Assembly (NCBI GenBank): GCA_035772735.1
Contig: JASDFA010000007.1
Location: 35,804,501 to 35,868,500 of the forward strand
Source: Datura wrightii
Taxonomy: Eukaryota; Streptophyta; Magnoliopsida; Solanales; Solanaceae
Length of the DNA stretch: 64,000 bases
Direction of reading: 5' to 3'
The notes beneath the pieces were generated by a model. That model was not told where the DNA came from, searched no databases, and worked only from the letters and a program-made list of their open reading frames with translations. Shown here one piece after another: positions 1-9,897 of the stretch. Position 1 is the first letter of the stretch, and each line of letters opens with the position of its first letter. The translations under genes were made by a program, and so were the position numbers.

Positions 1-1
1 G

Positions 2-1540
2 GTACAACAACAACCACCCGCAGGACAAGCATATTTGTCACCGAAAGCAATCGCAGCCAGACCAGTTCGCGAAGTGGCAAACGTGAACTCTAGTATTCGT
101 AAATCGGAACCTGGAGGGAACTTTGAATTGAAACAAAATAAGGTGCAGCTGTTACATTCTAGCGGTCAGTTTACTGGGATGGCACATGAGGACCCGTAGC
201 AGCACTTACAGAACTTTTTAGAGATTAGTGACACTTTTGTCCCCACCGGAGTGTCCACAGACTATGTCCGACTTACCCTCTTCCCATTTTCATTGTTGGG
301 AGAGGAAAAAAGGTGGTTGAAAGCTGAGCCACCAAACTCCATAACTTCTTGGGATGATTTGGCGAAGAAGTTTTTGATCAGATTCTTTCCTTCAGGCAAG
401 ACTGTAAAATTGAGAAGTGAAATACTAAGTTTCAAGCAGAGGCCTGATGAGAATTTATATTTGGCTTGGGAAAGATTCAAGTCATTATTAAGAGATTGTC
501 CCCATCACCAGCAATCCAATGAAGTGCTAGCCCATACCTTTGTAGAAAGTCTAGACCCACACACAAAAATTTTGCTAGACTTTGCATCTGGTGGGCAAGC
601 CTTAAAGAAGACGTATGATGAGCTGTATACGCTGTTAAATAGAATTGCACAGGGAAATCCAGAATGGCACAGTGAATAATCGAGAGGGGTAGGAAGGAGA
701 GCAGGGTTGATAGAGGTAGATGGTATGAATTCCTTGGCGGCACAGCCAGCTTCATTCCAGCATCAGATTATGACTAAGTTCAATAAACTGAGTATGAACC
801 AACAACAGGGTCAGGTTAATGCAATTCAGCAAGCTCCGAGTTGGTGTGAAATTTGTGGAAATAATGCGCACAATGCAGAATCTTATGGAGCGAATCCGGA
901 ATCAGTCAATTTTGTTGGGAATGTGTAGAGGAAGACTCAGAATTTTGGAAACAACTACAACAAATATTGGTAGAGCCACCCGAATATTTCTTTAGGTGGA
1001 AATCAAAAGCAAAGTTATCAGCAACCTCAACAGTAGCAGTATTAGCATAATAGGAAGAATGATGGTCAGTTGAGCAGCAACATTGAGGAAATGTTGCAGA
1101 AAATCGTGGAGACCCGGACTCAATTAGCAGAGAATCAGGCGAGGATGGCATCAGACTTGAAGAATCAGCAATTGGCCACTCGCAATCTAGAAAAGTAGAT
1201 GGGTTAGATAGCAACTGCTCAAAATATGGGACTGCAGGGAGGACGACTAAGTGACACAGATCCTAACCCCCATCAGGTCAACACCATCAATCTGAGGAGC
1301 GGAAAACAAGTAGCTGATGTAGTGCCAAAAGAGAAAAGAAATGAGGTGCAACCGGAGTTGGTTAGACAAGGAACATCCACTGACAAGGGATAGAATCAGA
1401 GTGCTATTCAACAAAATGCACAATCTTCATTTCAGCCAGCACAAAGACCACCACCACCATTCCCTTAGAGATTCAGAAAGAGCAAGGAGGAGGAATGCTT
1501 CAAAAAGTTCTTTGAGATTTTCAAAGAACTTTACATAAAT
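2..1540 (+). pseudogene. gag: Athila-type gag polyprotein, amber-riddled
   Basis: Gag forms the nucleocapsid particle of LTR retrotransposons. One reading frame runs from base 2 into the protease. The retrotransposon gag core lies at about 200-676, with the typical W-x2-L-x3-F-L-x-R-F-F-P pattern near 345-395. A zinc knuckle follows at 845-886: C-x2-C-x4-H is present, but the last Cys codon reads TAT (Tyr). In-frame stops fall at 197, 677, 926, 971, 1034, 1043, 1196, 1205, 1391 and 1466; nine are TAG and one is TAA. No frameshift was seen in this stretch, so decay was by point mutation. The family assignment is firm; the protein is dead as read. Confidence 0.85.
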
Positions 1541-2335
1541 TTGCCTTTGCTTGATGTTTTGCAGGGAATGCCCAAGTATGCTAAATACTTGAAGGATGTG
1601 ATGGCCAATAAAGTCAGATTGGTGGATGTCCAGACAGTAGAACTGACGGAGGAATGCAGTCACAGGGTATTGAGCAAGATCCCTAAGAAGCTCAAAGACC
1701 TAGGGAGTTTTACCCTCCCCATACAAATTGGTAAAGCTGGAGTGCTACGAGCCCTATGTGATTTAGGGGAAGCAATGAATCTAATGCCCCTATCTTTATT
1801 TAACACCCTGGGGTTGGGAAAACCGCAACCAACAAGATTGATGTTGCAACTGGTGGATAAGTCGCGAGTGGCACCTGATGGAATAATAGAGGACCTTCTC
1901 ATCAAAGTGGGTAAGTTTATTATACCTGCTGATTTTATTATCTTAGATTTCCATGTTGATGACCAGGTACCCTTAATCTTGGGATGGCCATTCTTGGCCA
2001 CTGGAGGAGCGGTAATTGACTTAAGAGCAGGGACCCTGAAAATGAGGGTCGAGGATGAAGAAGAACTCTTCCGAGTATACCAGGAAATGAACCCACCCAC
2101 ACAATACAGAAACCTTTGTAAGGTTAGTGTGTTGTCAGAGGATAAGTGTGGGGTGGTAGATTCCACAGGTCCACGGCCGAAGGTAATGATAAGTGTTCAG
2201 CCCGAGCCTGATAAAGGGCTTCAGTTTGATAAGAAGTTGGAGGAAGAGAGGAACAGAGTGGAGGTTGTTTCCTCTAAAAATCAAAAGAGAAGAAGATGGT
2301 TCTTGAAAGGGAACCCAAATATGAGGATGTCCTGA
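1541..2335 (+). pseudogene. Athila-type aspartic protease (retropepsin) domain
   Basis: The protease would process the gag polyprotein inside the particle. The frame continues directly from gag and is open for 264 codons. The catalytic motif is at 1760-1771 and reads DLGE where the family usually has D-[LST]-G-A. The downstream I-L-G-x-P-F-L flap-side motif is present near 1976-1996 as ILGWPFL. An acidic, Lys/Arg-rich tail follows. Near 2280-2296 the homologous frame shifts by one base, and the peptide then runs to a TGA at 2333. There is no RT domain behind it. The domain is clear; whether DLGE could be active is doubtful. Confidence 0.85.
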
Positions 2336-4274
2336 AAAGGATAGTCCATGTCATGCCGCAACGTAAAATAAGGTGTTGCTTGAGAGGAAGCCCAAGGGTA
2401 CCACAGGTACAATTTGTGATTTTTTTTATGTTGATTTTGGTTATTATAAACTTGTGTTGTTTTTGGTGGATATTTAAGCACAGATGAAGGGGAAATCTGA
2501 GTACCCTTGGAGGAGGAAGCTAAAAAGCATGAAAGAGGAAAAGTGTGGGGTCGAATACCCACTTGTGCAAAAATGAAGAAAAACATGCTATTAGCTAGGC
2601 ATAGAGGCGCGGGGAGTACTTCTCACCCTTTTGAATTTTAATTAGATGCTTTGGGGACATAGCATGATTCAAGTGTGGGGTGAGGAAAATTTTAAATTTT
2701 TTTTTTTGCTTAATGATTTTGGTGAATGTAGTGCTTGATAAATATTGGAACAAAATTTTTGAATTAAGCATGACTTCATCACCCGTTGGTTTTTATTTTC
2801 GGTACTTTTCTGACGGGGGGGTCTTTGAACTGAATAATAATAAAAAAAAATTTCCTTTGTATGTATATAATTTTTTTAGTCATAGTTAGAGATTATTTCC
2901 GACGATGGATGGATGACGACCGTCTTGAGGAAAATTACTAAATAGGTTTTGGTTTTTGAACCCGTAGCAAATTGATGGCTTGATGTTCTTGCTATGTGCT
3001 ATACATGATTGTAGGATACAAGTGTGGTTAGTGTTTAAGCATGTAAGAAGTGTCTAACTTTGTTTGAGACGCTTATGCTCTTGAATTTGACTCCATGTGG
3101 TTGAAGCTTAATTCTAAATTCTTTCGATTAGCTGAGTAAGAGTCTGCTGAATGTGTCTTGAGTTGAGCATGTGCTGTGAGTGTAAGTTTTTCGAATATTC
3201 CATGCTATTGTGGAATGTCTAGAACTTTCCTGGTGTGTATATAAAACGAAATGAAGGATGTGGACTGTAGGAGATGATGTAGGTATTTCTTTGAGTGAAC
3301 CTAATTTTTATCCCTCACTTTACCTACCTTGAATGTTGAATCCTAGTGAGCCCCATTGAGCCTTAAGCCTATTCTTTGATAGCTACAACATAAGCTTAAT
3401 CCTTTTTCTTTCATGAGCCTTGAATTTGATCTAAAACTCCTAAGCGCTTAAGGGAAAAATCCAAAAGAGCGAAAGAGTGAGAAGCATGAAAAAGAAAGGA
3501 AAAGTAGCAGTTGTAAAAGTGAGAAAGGTCAAGGGTCCACTTGTTTGAAAATGCTTGATTATTGGTAGGGAGTAAGAAATAAATGAATGAAAAAGTTGCT
3601 TAAGTACCCCTTACTAATAAGTTGAGTGTGCTTAAAGAAATGGGAACAAGAAGAGAAAATTCAAGAGTGAAAAGAATGAGGAGGAAGTAAGAAAAGAGAT
3701 GTCCTTAATGAAGGTTGAAGTTATTAAAAGCGCTTGGGGAAGATAGCCATTGTTATTATCCATAATATTACCTACCTTTCCCTTAGCTTACATTACAACC
3801 CGATAAGTCCTACTTGATCTTACGTTCAAACATCCTTAAATGAGTGGAGAACACTAAGGGCAAGCTTATGGTTCACTACATGATGCATGCGAATTCTTTG
3901 AGAGAGCGAGCGTAATTCTATTCACATACCCATACATGTTGTGAGTTGAAAATTTGTGAGTAAAAATGGGTAACTCTCTTGTTGTGAGGGCACATGTTTA
4001 ATGAGAGATAACATTCATGTCGGATTTCTTGATCGGTTGATTTGCATGAGTTTTCTAAGATTGAGAGTCGATTCTTGAGGTTAGGAAGTCTTAACATAGT
4101 TGTATTTCATTTCAATGACCAAATCGTGCATGCTCTATTTTTAACTTTCTATCTTAAACAATCATTGTAGCCGTAGCTTGAATTGTCTTGCTAAATTAGT
4201 TATGTGTGAGTTTCATTTACACGAGATGTAAAAGGGTTGTTCGAGGATGAACAAGGCTTTAAGTGTGGGGTAGG
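2336..4274 (+). other. Athila post-pol motif and non-coding 3' region
   Basis: At about 2350-2400 the sequence carries the short conserved stretch that follows pol in Athila elements (a GCAACGT-AAATAAGG word, then a G-AGGCAACCC-like word); an equivalent sits at 31662-31700. The rest to 4274 is A/T- and purine-rich with no credible ORF. It includes blocks of GA-rich repeats (about 3440-3720) and the recurrent AAGTGTGGGG word at about 2671 and 4261. The last of these, next to the LTR start, could serve as the polypurine tract. No env-like ORF is recognisable. Confidence 0.6.
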
Positions 4275-4680
4275 TGATCTTGGGAAAAATGGCATGCCCA
4301 AGTGATACTTTATAACTTAGTTTTCGTCTTGTTTATCTACTTATTTATATACATTCTCATGTAATTTTATGTAAATGTGAATATATATACTAACCAACAT
4401 GATTAGTTCTTTGAGGAACTAATCCATGAGTTGGTGAAGTAGAGGAATGGAATCGGAAGCAAGACGCGAAAGTCGGCAAGGAGAACACGCAAAACAGCGC
4501 ACCTGCGCGACAGCAACGTGCCACGGCAGGCCTAGCTGCATGACAAGGGCCGTGACAAGCCCTCAAACGCGCTGCACAAGCAGCGTGACACGCTGCCAAC
4601 GCGGCCAGCTTCTGCCTGGCGACGGTTTTATGTGTTTTCCAGCATGCCTGCGCGTTACCTCCATGTCACGGAGGTAAATT
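4275..4680 (+). repeat. Start of an Athila-type 3' LTR, truncated
   Basis: It begins TGATCTTGGG and matches the first ~125 bases of the solo LTR at 39138 (an inverted CTTGGG/CCCAAG pair, then the run ending CATGATTAG), then diverges. A GC-rich block of near-palindromic CGTG..CACG words follows at 4480-4675. The LTR is cut at about 4680, where a minus-strand Tekay LTR starts. This is a subfamily relative of the 39138 and 62619 LTRs. Confidence 0.7.
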
Positions 4681-6610
4681 GCGGAGGAGGATCTGGATCG
4701 CAACGGCTAACGATGCTGAGTCTGGGAACCTGCAGTTGTATCATGAAATGATACAGCATAAAAGTATGCGTCAGTACTTTAAATATATTGAGTAAGTGAG
4801 AGAAACATGAATATTATGATAGAACTAGTACTGAACTAACATGACATGAAATGACCAACTGAAATACTGGAAACTGATACAACTGGAGTAGAATCGAGAT
4901 GGTCAAAAATGACCCTAGCTGATCATCATAAACATGCCCCTAAGTCTGAGATACTGAGTCTAAGATACTGTATTGAACTAATCTAAACTGAGAAATCTAA
5001 GAGTAAACTGAACTGACTAGTGGGAGAGGCTATAACCGACATATAACCACATGAGCTAGACGTGGAGTCTGATGTATACACCCCACCGGTAGGACCCAAT
5101 ATACCTTGCCAGGGTATAAAGGCATGGACTGTGAGAATCACTGTCAAAGGGACCATAAGGCCAAGAAAATAGATAACCTATTGAGTAAGTGAGAGAAACA
5201 TGAATACTATGATAGAACTAGTACTGAACTGACACGACATGAAATGACCAACTGAAATACTGGAAACTGATACAACTGGAGTAGAATCGATATGGTCAAA
5301 AATGACCCTAGTTGATCATCATAAACATGCCCCAAAGTCTGAGATACTGAGTCTGAGATACTGTATTGAACTAATCTAAACTGATAAATCTAAGAGTAAA
5401 CTGAACTGACTAGTGGGAGAGGCTATAACCGACATATAACCACGTGAGCTAGACATGGAGTCTGATGTATACACCCCACCGGTAGGACCCAATATACCTT
5501 GCTAGGGTATAAAGGCATGGACTGTGAGAATCACTGTCAAAGGGACCATAAGGCCAAGAAAATAGATAACCTATGGTGGCAATGTAGTTCTGAAACCTGG
5601 GTGTGCTAGAACCCCGGCTCTTTCGGTGCTAAGTCCTACTCCCACTGGATAATCCTATTACTACTACTATTAATAAGCGGATAGCTCAATACTGGGCCCA
5701 AGACTATACTAACCTAGGGATACTGTCAGAGAGTTCCTTGAGGGTCTTATGGGACCAAATTTGGAAACTGAGTTCTAAGACTGGTCAGAGCTGCTTATCT
5801 GGAAGTGTCGTAACTGTCTAAAGAACAAACTGATAACTGAACTGGGGTCCTGGGGCTGGTTAGAGCTATAATTGGAATGTCATGACCACCTAATGGACCA
5901 AATAATTGTAATTTGAGTCCGAGCTTGATAATTGAGAGGCACCACTATCACCTCGAGAAAACACTATAGTGAAACTGATCAGCTGACATTTCTAACTAAC
6001 ACTGAATATTCTAGTACTTTGACTGAAGCTGAACTGACAATTCTGAGAAAATATATAGTATATAGACATTCTGACTGAATTGTAATAGAATACAAGTAAC
6101 TGAGTTTCTAACACATAAAATTATTATAGGAACCCCTGACCTTGAAAGATAGAAGCAATTTTCGCAAAATTCAATACTTATGTAGGATTCTACTTTTTGA
6201 CTTTTTCAAAAGTTAGGGATAAATGACTAATTCACTAGAACAAGCATCATTTTAGTTACAAACGGGTGGAAAATAGATACAATTAACATACTATTGGATT
6301 CTACATGAAATAATCCAAGAACAATAGCAATAATTTCAAATTTACAAACTCAGGGCAATGACTGAACGTGAACAGGGAGAGAGCTTTGGGGGATGCAAGG
6401 GGAAAACAATCCCCTTGATGAATTCCTACATACCTGTAGAAGAAAAACGGTCCGTTGGTTCCATTGGTACTAACCACAACCACATACAACGGTCTATTGG
6501 TTCCACCAACGGTCCGTTGTGGAGGTCGTCTGAGACAGAAAAACTTCTGGTTTCCTGTGGTTTTTCATGCAACATCTGAATTTGGTCTAGAAAAGTTTCG
6601 GGGTGTTACA
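4681..6610 (-). repeat. Tekay/Del-type LTR, minus strand, lacking its 3' end
   Basis: Read on the minus strand it starts TGTAACACCCCG at 6610, directly after a polypurine tract. It contains the family's R/U5-like blocks (matches to 17086-19665 and 40888-43082, for example the GTATCATG..ATACAGCATA and GGTAGGACCCAATATACC words). It breaks off at about 4681 against the Athila LTR, so its own TGACA end and primer site are missing. Near its start (6440-6540) it has a cluster of ACGGTCCGTTGGT-like words. The internal side (beyond 6610) holds only the tract and no coding sequence. Confidence 0.8.
4788..5573. repeat. 393-bp tandem duplication inside the LTR
   Basis: Two head-to-tail copies, 4788-5180 and 5181-5573, each start TTGAGTAAGTGAG and end AGATAACCTA. 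They differ at roughly a dozen positions (about 97% identical by eye). The other LTRs of this family (17086, 40888) have a single copy of the block, so the duplication is private to this copy and younger than the insertion. Confidence 0.93.
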
Positions 6611-6640
6611 ATATTCCTCCCTTTCTGGCTGTGAATTTAA
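6611..6640 (-). other. Polypurine tract of the minus-strand Tekay element
   Basis: On the minus strand a purine run (GGGAGGAATAT, preceded by AGAAA) abuts the TGTAACACC start of the LTR. The Tekay polypurine tract, which primes second-strand synthesis, sits in this place. The same arrangement is seen at 36000-36016 and 43083-43100. Confidence 0.65.
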
Positions 6641-6670
6641 TTAGGGAATGAAATGAAATAAAGACAAGGG

Positions 6671-6695
6671 ATATATATATATATATATATATATA
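6671..6695. repeat. (AT)n microsatellite
   Basis: An uninterrupted AT dinucleotide run of about 12.5 units lies between the Tekay polypurine tract and the GC-rich start of the next fragment. Its position suggests that slippage occurred at an element junction. Confidence 0.95.
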
Positions 6696-6696
6696 A

Positions 6697-7532
6697 GGGC
6701 GGTGGACACGGGGTCCATGGCATGGACCCTATCGAGCCGCTTCAAGGCCGTGTCGCGGCGCCCAACGCGTAGGGCGAGGTTCCTGACACGTTTCCCCTTG
6801 TGGCAGCCTATTCGGCCTTCTTCCTCGCTCCCTCGATTTTGTACTCATTTGACCTCTCCCTGGGCGCTTTCTCGCACGCGTCATACTCTAAAATTTCTTG
6901 ACTAACGTACATGTAGGCCGACAACATGTTAGAAACTTACAAGGTGTAACACTGAATGTTGGAATTTGCCTTATTCTTACTCACCGTGTCAAGTGGTTAA
7001 TGAATGGGAAAAAGGATTAATAACAGGGATTTGAGGCTATCAACCCTTATCTAATAGTTTGATGTTGTGCGAGAATAGCTAATCCGATATCTAAGGTAAG
7101 GGTAAATCAAGTACATATCTACATAAGAATCAAGTTGTGTGGTGATAATCATTTATTTAGTGGACCAACCATTTAGGTGAAATTAACTTATCGATATTGC
7201 ATGCTGAACACCAGAAAAGATCACTAGCATAATAGGCATATGTTGCTATGAAATCATGGGGAACACAATCCTAGTAAATTCACTTATTGAATACAATCAC
7301 TTTTATCTTAGAATCTACTCACTGCTACATATTGTTTTTACATTGTTTATAGTTAACAACTCCCCTCTAGAAAATAAGTAGACTGAAAGTAATAGTACTC
7401 ACATTAACCGAGGTCCTAGATATATTCCTCGTGGAATTCAACCACAAACCATGTTAGGTTCTATATTTGAACATCAACACTTTATATCTCGTCTAGAGGT
7501 GTAATTTGGGCGACATTAAATAATATTGTCGT
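6697..7532 (+). repeat. Probable Athila-type 5' LTR fragment and leader, no gene
   Basis: GC-rich for the first ~200 bases (including a 19-base palindrome at 6711-6729), then A/T-rich. Near 7420-7450 is a block resembling the R/U5 hallmark of Athila LTRs (a CCTCGTGGAATTCAACC word, compare CCCTGTGGGATCGATAC in the 39138 LTR). It leads into a degraded primer-binding-like site and then gag. Its left end could not be placed. No credible ORF. Confidence 0.5.
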
Positions 7533-7550
7533 TGTTGGGAATATGTCTTA
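7533..7550 (+). other. Degraded Athila-type primer-binding site
   Basis: TTGTCGTTGTTGGGA at this position is a decayed form of the TGGCGCCGTTGCCGGGGA primer-binding word of Athila/Tat elements. It lies about 90 bases upstream of the gag start. Identification rests on position and partial match; the 29187 copy is better. Confidence 0.45.
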
Positions 7551-7639
7551 GGCTTTAGCTAATTGTGTTTGCTTTGCTATTGGTTCTTATTTCCATTTTA
7601 TTTTTCTTTATTTTTTCTTTCTAGGTTTTAGGTTCGTGT

Positions 7640-8540
7640 ATGCACAGTACCCATAGCCAAGGAAAACCCCTGGTTCCAATTGATCATGACCTTAAGCGAA
7701 CTCTGAGAAATAGAAGGAAAATAGCTAATGTGTGGGGGCAAGAGACAGTGGCAGAAGCAACAACCCGGATGTTGGCAAAAGAACAGGCTCATGCATGGGA
7801 CCATGAGGCAGCTAGGATTTCTGAAGAGCAATGCCAAGTTGCATATGCTGAGAGAGCTAGACAGAACAGAGGTCTAGACCAACGGAGGCACTGGTACTTT
7901 GATGATGACGATGATGCTAATATTGATGAGGCTAGTGCAATTGGTGTTATTGTTCCTCCCTCTTTGCATCATGGGTCAAAGATTGATATTACTAGCGCCA
8001 TGATCCAATTGCTCAATATGAAAGGGATATTCGCTAGTCATGCAACTGATGATGCACAAACTCACTTGACTAATCTTGTGGGTATTTGCAAGGCATACAA
8101 ACAACCAGGAGTGAACCAATATGTAATTATTCTGAGGTTATTTGCCTTTTCATTGGTAAGTGAGGAAAAACTCTTGTTTGTTGAGTTGAAAATAATTCTA
8201 TTACTACTTGGAAGGAACTCAAAAGGAATTTCATAGAGAGATTCTTTCCACCTTCAAAAGCATTGCAGCTGAAGGATGAGATATACAACTTCAGATAGTT
8301 TAATTCTGAAGCACTTCATGAGACTTGGTTGTGGTTCAACAACAAGGGGAAACAAGTACCCAACCATAGGATACATTGTTGGAGATCTTCTATAGGTCTC
8401 TGAATGCTAATACAAAAGTAGTGGTTGATACTATTTCTGGAGGGACATTCATGATTCACACTTATGCTGAGGCTGCAGAAGTACTTGACTAGATAACTAA
8501 AACCAACTGCGCATGGCACACCAGAGAGGCAGAGATTCCT
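7640..8540 (+). pseudogene. gag: Athila-type gag, frameshifted (element split at 9898)
   Basis: The first 198 codons are open (7640-8236). They carry an Arg-rich start, an acidic Asp run near 7900-7915, and the beginning of the gag core near 8100-8230. The conserved K-x-x-F-x-x-R-F-F-P block at about 8215-8255 is reached only after a frameshift near 8210, and nonsense codons follow (8298, 8490 region). The C-terminal part (N-x-x-W-H-x-R) is recognisable to about 8530. No CCHC knuckle was found. It is clearly paralogous to the gags at 2-1540 and 29515-30186. Confidence 0.75.
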
Positions 8541-8835
8541 GCTGGTACTTATAAAAGTGGTCGATATGTTCCTCCAAGAAATCGCGAAGCAGAGTCTAGT
8601 GGGTCTAGGGTAGAAGATATATTAGCTAAAGTCTTAAAATAAATCGAGGCAACTTATGGCCATCTTAAGGAGCTTTGTGCTGATAGTTCCGAGATGCACC
8701 CAAAAGTGGAGTCCCATGCCATTACTATTAAGCAGATTAAGCAGCAACTTGGTCAGATGTTTGTTGCTATGACTCGAGCCATAAGGGCACACTTCCTGTA
8801 ACACAAAGTAGAACTCAAAAAATGACAGTCATTGT

Positions 8836-9690
8836 ATGGTTGTTACTATTAGAAGTGGAAAGGTGACATTTTATCCCCCTATTCCAATTGTGGTTGATGA
8901 GATAGTTAAGCCTGAGTTGATTGATGCTGATAAGGTGTCAAATTTTGAGGATCAGATCATGGTTGATAATGAGGCTGGAAAGATAAATGCTATTATTAAA
9001 AAGGAGAGTGTGTCTAAAAAAGAGAAAAAGAAGGAAGTCCCCCAAAATTTGACTCCCATTCCTAGACCTCCTCCACCTTTCCCTCAGAGGTTGAAGAAGA
9101 AGGCCAAAGAAGGGAAGTATCACATATTTATTTTGATGCTGAAACAATTATCTGTGAACAACCCTTTAGTCGAGGCACTTGAGCAGATGCCTGGCTATGC
9201 GAAATTTAAGAAGGATCTTTTCACTAAGAAGAGGACCGCGAGCTTTGATCTTGCAAATAATTTGCACCATTGTTGTGCAATAGCATCTTGATCTCTTACG
9301 TAGAAAAAGAAAGACCATGGAGGATTCACCATACCGTGCACTATTGGATATTTCAATTTTGCTAAAGCTCTATGTGATCTGGGGGCCATTAATCTTATGG
9401 CTCTAGCAGTGTTTAGATAGTTGGGCATGGTAGCCCCCAAACCTACTACAATGTGGCTTTTGATGGAAGATCGTACGGTGAAATCCAATGGGGATTCTTT
9501 ATGATGTTCTAAACAAGGTTGAGCCCTTTACATTTTTGGCCAATTTTGTTATTCTTGAATGTGAGGTGGATTTTGAAGTCCCTATTATCTTGGGGCGACC
9601 ATTCTTTCCCCCCGGTCATGCTCTTGGGGACATGGAGACCGTACAACTGAAATCCCGATTGAATAATGAAGAAGTGACTTTTAAAGTGTG
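8836..9690 (+). pseudogene. Athila gag C-terminal linker and aspartic protease
   Basis: The linker (8836-9290) ends in a proline-rich stretch near 9050-9085 and the conserved N-x-P-x-x-[ED]-A-L-x-Q-M-P-x-Y-x-K-F block at about 9160-9215. The protease motif DLGA is intact at 9376-9387, but the frame is interrupted by a TAG near 9418 and a frameshift near 9490. The I-L-G-R-P-F motif is read at about 9588-9606 in the 9488-9691 frame. After 9690 an acidic tail continues to 9892, where the Tekay element inserted. The RT of the same element resumes at 27887. Confidence 0.8.
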
Positions 9691-9892
9691 ACGGTCTATG
9701 AAGCAGTCAAATGCTATGTGGGTGGTCTCAATAATTGATATTATGGAGGCTGAGCTTCCAATGATGCCTATTGTGGAGAGGTTGAGTATTGAGAACTTAG
9801 CAATAGTGCTGATGAATTTAGATGCTGATGAGATAAATGGGGGTGAAGAGATAGTTAATGCACTTGAGGTTGTACACTTATTCTCCGAAAAA

Positions 9893-9897
9893 GATTA
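9893..9897 (+). other. Target site duplication, left copy (GATTA)
   Basis: GATTA immediately precedes the LTR start; GATTG follows the right LTR at 27887-27891. One of five bases differs, as expected for an old 5-bp duplication. The Athila coding sequence on both sides belongs to one element, which supports the reading. Confidence 0.7.

Larger units (their letters stand above)
1..4680 (+). mobile_element. Athila-like Ty3/gypsy element without polymerase, 5' end outside the window
   Basis: The segment carries gag, a zinc-knuckle relic and an aspartic protease, then goes straight to the conserved Athila region normally found after the polymerase, a long purine-rich 3' region, and a 3' LTR whose start (TGATCTTGGG at 4275) follows a G-rich tract. 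No RT, RNase H or integrase similarity is visible between protease and 3' region. Either pol was deleted, or this is a gag-protease derivative that was mobilised in trans. The 5' LTR and primer-binding site must lie upstream of position 1. Confidence 0.8.

Noticed and set aside
4447..4677. 76-codon Arg-rich frame
   Set aside because: GC-rich U3 word block of an Athila-type LTR; no homologue expected.
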